Assembly: GCA_964590225.1 (NCBI GenBank)
Contig: CAZPWS010000009.1
Location: 1 to 64,000, forward strand
Direction of reading: 5' to 3'
Length of the DNA: 64,000 nucleotides
Source of the DNA: JAEUSG01 sp964590225
GTDB taxonomy: Bacteria > Fibrobacterota > OXYB2-FULL-49-7 > JAEUSG01
The position numbers were made by a program, and so were the translations under genes. The first letter of the stretch is position 1. Each line of letters begins with the position of its first letter. The notes under the pieces were generated by a model. That model searched no databases, was not told the origin of the DNA, and saw only the letters and a program-made list of their open reading frames with translations. Positions 1-7,883 of this stretch are shown here, piece after piece.

Positions 1-95
1 TTAGGGATGCAATGGAGAAAGAGGTATGGTATCCAATCGAGTCCTATATCTGTGGAAATTGTGCTTACTACGAGCAATGCCATAAGGAGTTTTAG
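1..95 (+). CDS. C-terminal end of a probable PD-(D/E)XK nuclease with an Fe-S cysteine motif (partial)
   Basis: Only the last 30 codons are inside the window; the frame is open from the left edge to a TAG at 93-95. The tail ends 'YICGNCAYYEQCHKEF', a C-x2-C-x5-C arrangement. This is the spacing of the C-terminal cysteines that hold a 4Fe-4S cluster in RecB/Cas4/AddB-like nucleases (PDDEXK_1 group). The nuclease core lies outside the window, so the family is inferred from the tail alone. A perfect hairpin follows 3 bases after the stop. The gene lies within the same inferred island as the type III restriction operon to its right, so it may belong to phage- or defence-related cargo. Confidence 0.45.
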   Translation, partial: RDAMEKEVWYPIESYICGNCAYYEQCHKEF

Positions 96-98
96 GGA

Positions 99-127
99 AG
101 TAGTAACCGCGAAGCGCGGTTACTACT
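99..127 (+). terminator. Perfect 13-bp stem-loop after the partial nuclease gene
   Basis: Bases 99-111 are the exact reverse complement of 115-127, separated by a 3-base loop (112-114). The hairpin starts 3 bases after the stop at 93-95, the usual place for a transcription terminator or a 3'-end-protecting stem. There is no T-run after it, so it is not a textbook intrinsic terminator on either strand. It could also be a short dispersed palindromic repeat. Confidence 0.45.
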
Positions 128-215
128 CAACATCTAATATCTCCATGATTCCGAAATCAATGAAAGAACATTTTTCTTGACCTGTAGAATGTGGATAAAA
201 AGTATTTTCCTTTCT

Positions 216-3200
216 ATGACCCAAAGCTTCAATAATCGTACAGAAAAGGTTGGTGACGACCTAAAGAAAAACCTTTCCGGTGGCAGTCTTTTAGATGTTG
301 CTGCCGGTATTTTTACCATCTACGGTTTTGAAAGCCTTAAGAACGAGTTAAAAAAGGTAGAAAGACTAAATTTCATATTCACAGACCCTACTTTTATTGA
401 AATCGACAAAAACAATCGTGAAAAAAAGCAGTTTTACATAAATTCAAACGGACGGAAACGGGCAGTAGGCGGTTCAGAATTTGAAATCAACCTGAAAAAC
501 GAGCTCAAAGGTAAAGCAATAGCCAAAGAATGTAAAAAATGGATTGAGCAGAAGGTTACATTTAAGACCAATGCCGGAAACAAGTACATCCAACCTCATA
601 TTACAATCGACAATAAAGACCAAAAAGTTGTTTACACCGGTATTAATGAATTCAGCAGTGCCGGTTTTGGTTACGAAAAAGACAACTCTGTTCTTAACCA
701 GATAATAAAAACCGATGATTTTGAAATAACTCGGCAGTACATCCAGACATTTAAGGAAATCTGGAACGACGAAAAGATATTGAAGGATGTTACAACTGAG
801 ATTATCGATTACATTGCCGACCTCTACAAAGAGAATTCGCCAGAATATATCTACTTCGTAACCCTATTCAATATTTTCGACGAGTTTCTTGAGGACATTT
901 CAGAAGATGAACTTGCGAATGAGAAAACAGGATTCAAAACTTCCGCTATATGGAATAAACTCTACGACTTCCAAAAAGATGCAGTACTCGGTATAATCAA
1001 TAAGCTGGAACGGCATAATGGATGCATTCTTGCTGATAGCGTTGGACTCGGTAAAACCTTTACGGCACTGGGTGTTATTAAATACTATCAGGAAAGAAAC
1101 CGCTCTGTTCTCGTGCTGTGCCCGAAGAAGCTCGGAGATAACTGGCAGACCTTCCTTAATAACTATGATGACAATCCGCTAATTAAAGACAGGTTGAATT
1201 ATCATGTACTATACCACACCGATTTATCTCGTGAACGAGGTGAATCAAACGGTATAGATTTATCAAGAATAAACTGGGGTAATTACGACCTCGTTGTAAT
1301 AGATGAGTCGCACAATTTCAGAAACAACGACCCTAGAAAAGACAGAGTGACAAGATATCAGCGATTATTAAATGATGTCATGAAAGCCGGTGTCAAAACA
1401 AAGGTGTTGATGCTCTCTGCTACTCCGGTTAATAACAGATTTACAGACCTCAAAAACCAGATAGCACTAGCATATGAAGGCGAGACTAGCAGCGTTGACG
1501 CCAAAATGGGAACAGAGAAATCCGTTGAAGCAATACTCACCAGTGCTCAAAAAACATTTAACGAATGGGTAAAGCTACCGGCGGAGGAACGGAATTGTCA
1601 GACACTGCTATCCAACCTTAATTCCAATTTTGACTTTTTCAAGCTCCTTGATAGCGTCACAATTGCAAGAAGCCGTAAGCATATTGAAAAATACTACGAT
1701 GTAAACAGCATAGGTAAATTCCCAAACCGCCTGAAACCCATTACCCACCACGCCAACATATCCAACCTTGAAGGCTTCATCGAAATATCAGAGCTATATA
1801 AAGAGCTTTCAAAACTCAATTTGTCTATCTATTCGCCAACAGAATACATCCTTGAAAGCAGACGAGAGTTCTATAGCGATTTGTACGATACCAATATTAG
1901 CGAGAAGGTAAGCTTCAAACAGTCGCATAGAGAAAAGAGCCTTCAGACACTCATGCGAGTCAATTTGTTAAAGAGGCTCGAAAGCTCCGTTGACTCATTT
2001 CGTATTACCCTTTCCAAGTTTATTAAAGAGATTGAAAGCACTGTCAAGAAAATTGAAGCCTTTGAAAAAGGTGCCGGAGATGGATATACGACTACCAGCC
2101 AAATCCATGACATTGATCCTGATTCAGATAATGATGACTGGCTGAACGAGGAAACAAGTGTAGGCGGAAAAGTAAAGGTTAGTCTTGCGGACATGAATAC
2201 CATCGGATGGAAACAGGATCTACAAGCGGACGCAGCGATTGCAAAAGCAATTTATAAGGAAATGATAAAGATTACGCCGGAACATGATGCAAAACTGAGC
2301 GACCTTAAGAGCTTTATAGCAAAGAAACTTGCGAATCCTATAAACCCAGGTAACAAAAAGATTCTGATATTCAGTGCATTTGCCGACACTGTACATTACC
2401 TCTATGATAATCTTGCCAACTACAATAAAAAGGTTCACAATCTGGAAACCGCCAAAATTACAGGCTCAGACGATAACCGGAACACATTAAAACTCAATAG
2501 CAGTTTCAATAATCTGCTTATTAACTTTTCTCCTCGCTCTAAAGAACGCAAGAACAAGAACGCACCTGATATTGATATACTTATTGCAACGGACTGTATC
2601 TCGGAAGGGCAAAACCTTCAGGATTGCGACACACTAATAAACTATGATATTCACTGGAATCCGGTTCGTATTATTCAACGGTTTGGTCGAATTGATAGAA
2701 TAGGTTCTATAAATACTGATATTCAGCTCATTAACTTCTGGCCCCAGCTTTCCCTTGACGACTACATAAACCTGAAAAGCAGAGTTGAAAGCAAGATGTT
2801 CATGGTTGATGCTACTGCTACCGGCGAAGATAATGTACTCACGAATAAATCTTCAGACCTTGTATTCCGTAAGAAGCAGCTAGAAAAGCTTCAGGAAGAG
2901 ATAGTCGATATAGAAGATATGGGTTCTGGCGTCTCAATAACCGACCTTGGCTTGAATGATTTTCGCATGGACCTTGTGAACTATATCAAGATACATGGCG
3001 ATCTTGAAGGCGTAGCTTATGGTATGCATACTGTTTGCCGGAAAGATATCGACAAGGGTATCGATGAAGGGGTAATATTCGTACTCAGGAATATCAATAA
3101 TGAAGGAAAATATGTCGTTTATCTCAAAGCGGACGGTTCCGTAATTTCGAATCACCTGAGCATCAAAAACACACTCGACATAATCCGCACCATTTGCAAA

Positions 3201-3434
3201 GGTCATACTGAACCATTAAAAGATGTTTATGAACTCTTCAATGAAGAGACAGATGATGGTTACAATATGAAAAAATACTCCAACCTTCTTAATACGGCTA
3301 TAGAATCCATTCTGGATGTTAAAGGTGAGAAAGAGGTTGATAGCCTGTTTTCTTCTGGCGGTACTACATTCCTTATGAACACAATTAAAGGTCTTGAAGA
3401 TTTTGAGCTCTTAACATTTATAGTGGTGAAATAA
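216..3434 (+). CDS. SNF2/DEAD-like helicase with degenerate phospholipase-D-like N-terminus
   Basis: Superfamily 2 helicase of about 1072 residues and first gene of the restriction operon. Helicase motifs are clear: 'DSVGLGKTF' (Walker A, around residue 277), 'VVIDESHNF' (motif II, DESH at 363), 'LMLSATPVN' (motif III) and 'QRFGRIDRIG' (motif VI, around 821). The first ~150 residues resemble the PLD-like domain found ahead of many such helicases. The HxK motif there reads 'PHITID' (H128, Thr in place of Lys), so this domain is probably not catalytic. The frame is open from a TTG at 177; I prefer the ATG at 216 because the PLD-like homology starts there, although no Shine-Dalgarno is visible. 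DUF4391 follows after 3 bases. It probably acts on DNA as a motor that assists the type III enzyme; this role is inferred from context. Confidence 0.85.
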   Translation: MTQSFNNRTEKVGDDLKKNLSGGSLLDVAAGIFTIYGFESLKNELKKVERLNFIFTDPTFIEIDKNNREKKQFYINSNGRKRAVGGSEFEINLKNELKGKAIAKECKKWIEQKVTFKTNAGNKYIQPHITIDNKDQKVVYTGINEFSSAGFGYEKDNSVLNQIIKTDDFEITRQYIQTFKEIWNDEKILKDVTTEIIDYIADLYKENSPEYIYFVTLFNIFDEFLEDISEDELANEKTGFKTSAIWNKLYDFQKDAVLGIINKLERHNGCILADSVGLGKTFTALGVIKYYQERNRSVLVLCPKKLGDNWQTFLNNYDDNPLIKDRLNYHVLYHTDLSRERGESNGIDLSRINWGNYDLVVIDESHNFRNNDPRKDRVTRYQRLLNDVMKAGVKTKVLMLSATPVNNRFTDLKNQIALAYEGETSSVDAKMGTEKSVEAILTSAQKTFNEWVKLPAEERNCQTLLSNLNSNFDFFKLLDSVTIARSRKHIEKYYDVNSIGKFPNRLKPITHHANISNLEGFIEISELYKELSKLNLSIYSPTEYILESRREFYSDLYDTNISEKVSFKQSHREKSLQTLMRVNLLKRLESSVDSFRITLSKFIKEIESTVKKIEAFEKGAGDGYTTTSQIHDIDPDSDNDDWLNEETSVGGKVKVSLADMNTIGWKQDLQADAAIAKAIYKEMIKITPEHDAKLSDLKSFIAKKLANPINPGNKKILIFSAFADTVHYLYDNLANYNKKVHNLETAKITGSDDNRNTLKLNSSFNNLLINFSPRSKERKNKNAPDIDILIATDCISEGQNLQDCDTLINYDIHWNPVRIIQRFGRIDRIGSINTDIQLINFWPQLSLDDYINLKSRVESKMFMVDATATGEDNVLTNKSSDLVFRKKQLEKLQEEIVDIEDMGSGVSITDLGLNDFRMDLVNYIKIHGDLEGVAYGMHTVCRKDIDKGIDEGVIFVLRNINNEGKYVVYLKADGSVISNHLSIKNTLDIIRTICKGHTEPLKDVYELFNEETDDGYNMKKYSNLLNTAIESILDVKGEKEVDSLFSSGGTTFLMNTIKGLEDFELLTFIVVK

Positions 3435-3437
3435 ACT

Positions 3438-4091
3438 GTGCTTCCTGAATTCAAGCTGCCAAAAGAGGCGTTTGTAAATAAGCTTGTAGCCAAGTCCAAG
3501 TTTTATGATAAGGCAGCTTTAAGTCGAAAAATTCAGGATGAGTTTGCAGAAAAAATCAATAAGATTTACTGCCAATATGTACTTGCAGAGCGAACCATAG
3601 GCATAGCCAAAACAGATAAAATTACAGAAATAGTAATCTTCCAGATCGAGCTTAAAGAGCAGGTTATTCCCAAAAAACTCATTAAGATCATCGATGCTAC
3701 TATACCATATCCCATTCTCTATTGCTTCGTTCATTCCAACCACTTTGCCTATGGCATAGCATTAAAAGAGAACACCGCTGTTACCAACTACTATTTTTCA
3801 GAATGGGATGAAGAGCTTCAGTTCGATTTTACCGGTATCGACCTTGAGAAAGTGTATCAGAAAATGGTAAAAGCCTTTATCAGGCGTATTGCGCCAGATA
3901 AAGGCTCTTTTGAAGATATCATTGGAACGGATAATAAAATCCGGTTACTTGAGAATGAAATTTCTGCACTCGAAAGGAAGATATCTGCCGAGAAGCAGTT
4001 TAATCGTAAGGTTGAAATAAACAAAACTCTGCTAAAAAAGAAAGATTTGCTAAAAAAAGTAACGAATAGTGGGTTATGTCAGGATTCTTGA
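3438..4091 (+). CDS. DUF4391 domain protein
   Basis: A 217-residue protein starting at GTG 3 bases after the helicase stop, so almost certainly cotranslated with it. The sequence fits the DUF4391 family: N-terminal 'LPKEAFVNKLVAKSKFYDKA', a central beta-rich part, and a lysine/glutamate-rich helical C-terminus (about residues 175-210) likely to form a coiled coil. The family has no established biochemical role that I know of, but it typically sits between a helicase and a methyltransferase in restriction loci, as here. I infer a partner or adaptor subunit of the helicase. No signal peptide, membrane segment or catalytic motif is visible. Confidence 0.75.
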   Translation: MLPEFKLPKEAFVNKLVAKSKFYDKAALSRKIQDEFAEKINKIYCQYVLAERTIGIAKTDKITEIVIFQIELKEQVIPKKLIKIIDATIPYPILYCFVHSNHFAYGIALKENTAVTNYYFSEWDEELQFDFTGIDLEKVYQKMVKAFIRRIAPDKGSFEDIIGTDNKIRLLENEISALERKISAEKQFNRKVEINKTLLKKKDLLKKVTNSGLCQDS

Positions 4092-4105
4092 AAGGATAAG
4101 TTTGT

Positions 4106-4930
4106 ATGGCAAAGATAAATGTACTGGATAAAGAAATTTCACTATATACTAAGGATAAAGAGGACTACATCTGCATTACCGACATGGCAAAATTCAAAGA
4201 TGCAGAGCGTACGGATTATATCATTCAGAATTGGCTGAGAAACAGAACAACTATTGAGTTTCTTGGAATTTGGGAACAACTGAACAATCCTAAATTTAAA
4301 CCCATCGAATTCGATGGGTTTAGAAAACAGGCAGGATTAAATAGTTTTGTTCTTACAGCAAAACAGTGGATAACAAAGACGGACGCAATAGGTTTAATTT
4401 CAAAGTCTGGTCGTTATGGTGGTACCTACGCACACAAAGATATTGCCTTTGAATTTGCTTCATGGATTTCTGTCGAGTTCAAATTATATCTTATCAAAGA
4501 ATTTCAACGCCTAAAAGATGAAGAACTTAAACAGCTGGGTTGGGATATACGGCGAAATCTCACAAAAATAAACTACCTTATTCATACTGATGCGATTAAG
4601 GCTAATCTCGTTCCACCCATTCTAACAGATTCACAAATATCTTTTGTTTATGCGACAGAAGCAGATATCCTTAATATGGCCTTGTTTGGAATGACAGCTA
4701 AAGAATGGCATGACAAAAACCCAAGTTTGCATGGTAATATGCGAGATTATGCTAATATGTCTCAGTTGGTATGTTTGTCAAATCTGGAAAGCCTAAATGC
4801 TCATTTCATTAACGAAGGTATGCCGCAAAACGAACGATTGATTAAGTTAAATAAGATAGCTATCTCACAAATGAAATTACTTACTGAGGATAACCGTATT
4901 AAAAAACTTGGTACGAATGGAGATGAATGA
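4106..4930 (+). CDS. KilA-N domain DNA-binding protein
   Basis: A 274-residue protein with a KilA-N domain in roughly its first 140 residues, the part ending in 'GGTYAHKDIAFEFASWIS' and 'FKLYLIKEFQRLKDEE', both typical of the family. KilA-N is a DNA-binding fold found in phage and large-virus regulators. The C-terminal half has no domain I recognise. An AAAGGAT Shine-Dalgarno lies upstream of the ATG, and the stop overlaps the start of mod in an ATGA. It is unlikely to be catalytic; a transcriptional regulator of the operon or a target-recognition accessory are both possible. A 26-bp perfect DNA palindrome lies within the gene at 4297-4322. Confidence 0.8.
   Translation: MAKINVLDKEISLYTKDKEDYICITDMAKFKDAERTDYIIQNWLRNRTTIEFLGIWEQLNNPKFKPIEFDGFRKQAGLNSFVLTAKQWITKTDAIGLISKSGRYGGTYAHKDIAFEFASWISVEFKLYLIKEFQRLKDEELKQLGWDIRRNLTKINYLIHTDAIKANLVPPILTDSQISFVYATEADILNMALFGMTAKEWHDKNPSLHGNMRDYANMSQLVCLSNLESLNAHFINEGMPQNERLIKLNKIAISQMKLLTEDNRIKKLGTNGDE
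4297..4322. repeat. 26-bp perfect palindrome inside the KilA-N gene
   Basis: The two 13-base arms, TAAACCCATCGAA and its exact complement TTCGATGGGTTTA, abut without a spacer; the centre is GAATTC. The encoded peptide around it is 'KPIEFDGF', which is conserved in the KilA-N family, so part of the symmetry could come from protein constraint. A perfect 26-bp palindrome is unlikely by chance and could be an operator or a cruciform site. Confidence 0.9.
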
Positions 4931-6813
4931 AAATGGAAAAGCTTAAAATGCAAACCCCCGATTTAACGGATAATAACATAGAGAAAATCGCCGCGTTATT
5001 CCCGAATGTCATAACAGAAACACGGGCTGAAGATGGCTCCGTAAAAAAGGCTGTTGATTTTGACCTACTAAGGCAAGCACTTTCCAAAACTGTTGTTGAA
5101 GGTGATGATGAAAGGTACCGGCTTGATTGGCCGGGTAAGAAGGCTTCACTTCTAAAAGCAAATACGCCTATTACAAAGACGCTACGACCATGTAGAGAGG
5201 AGTCAGTTAATTTTGATACAACTGAGAATCTTTACATTGAAGGTGATAATTTTGAGGTACTGAAGATTTTGCAGGAGAGTTATTTGGGTAAGGTGAAGAT
5301 GATTTACATCGACCCGCCGTATAATACGGGGAATGATTTTATTTATAAAGATAATTTTGCCAAGAGTAAAGAAGAGTATGAAGAAGATGTTGGAGCAATT
5401 GACGGAGAAGGCGGAAAGCTATTTAAGAATACCGACAGCAACGGAAGATTTCATTCCGACTGGCTATCAATGATGTATGAACGACTGGTAGTTGCGAGGG
5501 ATTTACTTAAGGATGATGGTGTTGTTTTTATTAGTATTGATGACAATGAAGTACATAATTTGCGGAAGATTTGCGATGAAGTGTTTGGGGAGGAAAATTT
5601 TATTGCAGAATTCATCTGGAAATCAAAATTAGGAAAAGTTGGGACAACAGGTACGATTTCAACAATTCATGAGTATATCGTTTGTTATTCAAAAAGTTCT
5701 GCCGACCTTTCATTTGAGATGATTAAAAAAGATAACGATGGTAGAAAAGAAAACTTGCGACAATGGGGACAAGCGGATAGAAGGGAAGACCGGCCATCAA
5801 TGTACTATCCTATAACGATTAACAAGATAGAAGTATTTCCAATTAAAGATGATGGTAATGATGGTAGATGGCGAGTTGGAAAAGAAATGGCAGAAGAATT
5901 GCTCAAAAATGGCTCCCTTGAATTAGTTAAAAAAGGGGAGAAATACGAAATATATAGAAACTTTGTTGCTGGGGTTTCTGAGATTCCCTATGATACTTTA
6001 TTGCTTGACGAAATTGGCACAACTGCAAAAGGTTCACTTGCCCTCAAAAGCTTGGACTTAACCAAATATTTTGATTATTCAAAGCCTGTAGATTTAACAA
6101 TGTTTTTTGCAAATTTATGCGTGCAATCAGGCGACATAATACTTGACTTTTTCTCAGGCTCAGCAACCACAGCCCATTCTGTCATGCAGCTTAACCGAGA
6201 AGATGGTGGCAATCGCAAGTTTATCATGGTACAACTTCCCGAACCTTGCGATGAACAAAGTGAAGCCTTTAAAGCTGGCTACAAGACAATTGCAGATATA
6301 GGCAAAGAACGCATCCGTCGTGCAGGTAAAAAGATTATTGAAGATTTAAAAGAGAAGAACCAACAGCAAAAAATCGGCGAAGAGCAAACCGACCCATCAA
6401 AACTCGATATCGGCTTCAGAGTCTATAAAGTGGACGACTCAAACATGAAAGATGTCTTCTACCATCCAACCGACCTCAAACAAACCCAACTCAGCACTCT
6501 CGAAAGCAACATCAAAGAAGACCGTACACCAGAAGACCTTCTTACACAAGTCATCCTCGACCTCGGACTGGAACTCTCATTGCCAATAGAAACAAAAAAG
6601 ATTCTCGGCAATACTGTTTACTTTGTCCAAACAAACGCATTAGCCGCCTGTTTTGACAAGGATATCGACTTCAGGATTATCGACACCATAGCCGAAGTAA
6701 AGCCCTTAAAGGTCGTATTCAAAGATGCCAGCTTCAAGGATGATAAAGACCGTATAAATGTGGAAGAACGGTTCAAACGGTTGTCGCCGGAAACAAAGGT
6801 AACGGTGCTATGA
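4927..6813 (+). CDS. mod: Type III restriction-modification methyltransferase subunit (Mod)
   Basis: DNA N6-adenine methyltransferase of 628 residues, the usual length for a type III Mod. The catalytic motif 'DPPYNTG' (motif IV, residues 129-135) comes before the S-adenosylmethionine motif 'DFFSGSATT' (motif I, residues 407-415), the order of the beta class to which type III Mod proteins belong. The region between them carries the target-recognition part and is specific to this system. Mod both methylates one strand of the recognition site and provides specificity to Res. The ATG overlaps the KilA-N stop (ATGA); a second ATG lies 6 bases downstream and is almost equally plausible. The stop overlaps the RhuM start in another ATGA, so these genes are translationally coupled. 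Confidence 0.93.
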   Translation: MKMEKLKMQTPDLTDNNIEKIAALFPNVITETRAEDGSVKKAVDFDLLRQALSKTVVEGDDERYRLDWPGKKASLLKANTPITKTLRPCREESVNFDTTENLYIEGDNFEVLKILQESYLGKVKMIYIDPPYNTGNDFIYKDNFAKSKEEYEEDVGAIDGEGGKLFKNTDSNGRFHSDWLSMMYERLVVARDLLKDDGVVFISIDDNEVHNLRKICDEVFGEENFIAEFIWKSKLGKVGTTGTISTIHEYIVCYSKSSADLSFEMIKKDNDGRKENLRQWGQADRREDRPSMYYPITINKIEVFPIKDDGNDGRWRVGKEMAEELLKNGSLELVKKGEKYEIYRNFVAGVSEIPYDTLLLDEIGTTAKGSLALKSLDLTKYFDYSKPVDLTMFFANLCVQSGDIILDFFSGSATTAHSVMQLNREDGGNRKFIMVQLPEPCDEQSEAFKAGYKTIADIGKERIRRAGKKIIEDLKEKNQQQKIGEEQTDPSKLDIGFRVYKVDDSNMKDVFYHPTDLKQTQLSTLESNIKEDRTPEDLLTQVILDLGLELSLPIETKKILGNTVYFVQTNALAACFDKDIDFRIIDTIAEVKPLKVVFKDASFKDDKDRINVEERFKRLSPETKVTVL

Positions 6814-7883
6814 AACGAGAAAAAAGCGAAAAACCACAAAAGCAGACCGGAAAACAACTTTCAACCAGAGATGAGTTAACGGAATTTCTCCTTTATACGG
6901 CTCCAAATGGTAATGTTAAAGTCGAAATTATTTTCCATAATGAAACTGTTTGGCTCACCCAAAAAAGAATGGCGGAGCTATTTGGCGTTGATACTTCCAC
7001 CATTAACGAGCACCTTAAAAACATCTACAAGAGCGATGAATTGGAGGAAAAGGCAACTATTGGGAAATTCCCAATAGTTCAAAGTGAGGGTAATCGTGAA
7101 GTTAGCAGGGAATTGAATTGCTATAATCTGGATGCTATCCTTGCTGTTGGATACAGGGTAAATTCTCGGCAGGCAACACAATTCCGTATATGGGCTACAC
7201 AGGTATTACGAGAATATATCATAAAGGGCTTTGCAATGGATGATACACGGCTCAAAAATGGTAGATTTTTTGGGCAGGATTATTTCAGAGAACTTCTGGA
7301 GCGTGTCCGTTCTATCAGAGCCAGTGAACGGCGAATATACCAAAAGATTACTGATATTTTTGCGGAATGTAGTATCGATTATGATCCAAAGTCAGATATT
7401 ACCAAATCGTTTTACGCTATGGTTCAGAACAAATTTCACTTTGCCATTACCGGGAAAACTGCTGCGGAGATTATTCATGTAAGTGCCGATAAAGACAAAC
7501 CTTTTATGGGACTCAAAACTTGGAAAAACTCCCCAAACGGCAGAATCCTGAAATCCGATACCAGTATTGCCAAAAATTATCTGGAAGAAGATGAAATTAA
7601 AAAGCTGGAACGGGCTGTTTCTGGATATTTTGATTATATCGAAAGACTTATTGAAAATAGCACCGCATTGACAATGCAGGGTCTTGCCGATTCAGTTAAT
7701 AAATTCCTTGAGTTTAATGTTTATAAAATTCTCAGTGGCAAAGGTTCCATCTCTTACAAGGTTGCAGAGCAAAAAGCTTTTGCAGAGTATGAATACTTCA
7801 ATAAATATCAGAAGATTGAATCGGATTTTGACAAAACAATTAAAAAGTTAATTAAAGTCCAAAGTGGGATTGATAAAAAATGA
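6810..7883 (+). CDS. RhuM family protein (Virulence_RhuM)
   Basis: A 357-residue protein of the RhuM family. The N-terminal third has the family sequence 'VWLTQKRMAELFGVDTSTIN' (residues ~50-70), a helix-turn-helix-like segment, followed by 'NCYNLDAILAVGYRVNS' and 'FRIWATQVLREYIIKGF'. The C-terminal half is helical. The name comes from a Salmonella pathogenicity-island gene, but most members lie in mobile elements and beside restriction genes. Here it is wedged between mod and res with 4-base overlaps on both sides, which argues for a fixed stoichiometric role with the restriction enzyme. The function is unproven. Confidence 0.85.
   Translation: MKREKSEKPQKQTGKQLSTRDELTEFLLYTAPNGNVKVEIIFHNETVWLTQKRMAELFGVDTSTINEHLKNIYKSDELEEKATIGKFPIVQSEGNREVSRELNCYNLDAILAVGYRVNSRQATQFRIWATQVLREYIIKGFAMDDTRLKNGRFFGQDYFRELLERVRSIRASERRIYQKITDIFAECSIDYDPKSDITKSFYAMVQNKFHFAITGKTAAEIIHVSADKDKPFMGLKTWKNSPNGRILKSDTSIAKNYLEEDEIKKLERAVSGYFDYIERLIENSTALTMQGLADSVNKFLEFNVYKILSGKGSISYKVAEQKAFAEYEYFNKYQKIESDFDKTIKKLIKVQSGIDKK

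Noticed and set aside
177..215. Longer start (TTG at 177) for the helicase
   Set aside because: The added 13 residues do not fit the family start and no ribosome site precedes the TTG; the TTGACC there may instead be part of a promoter, though no good -10 box follows.
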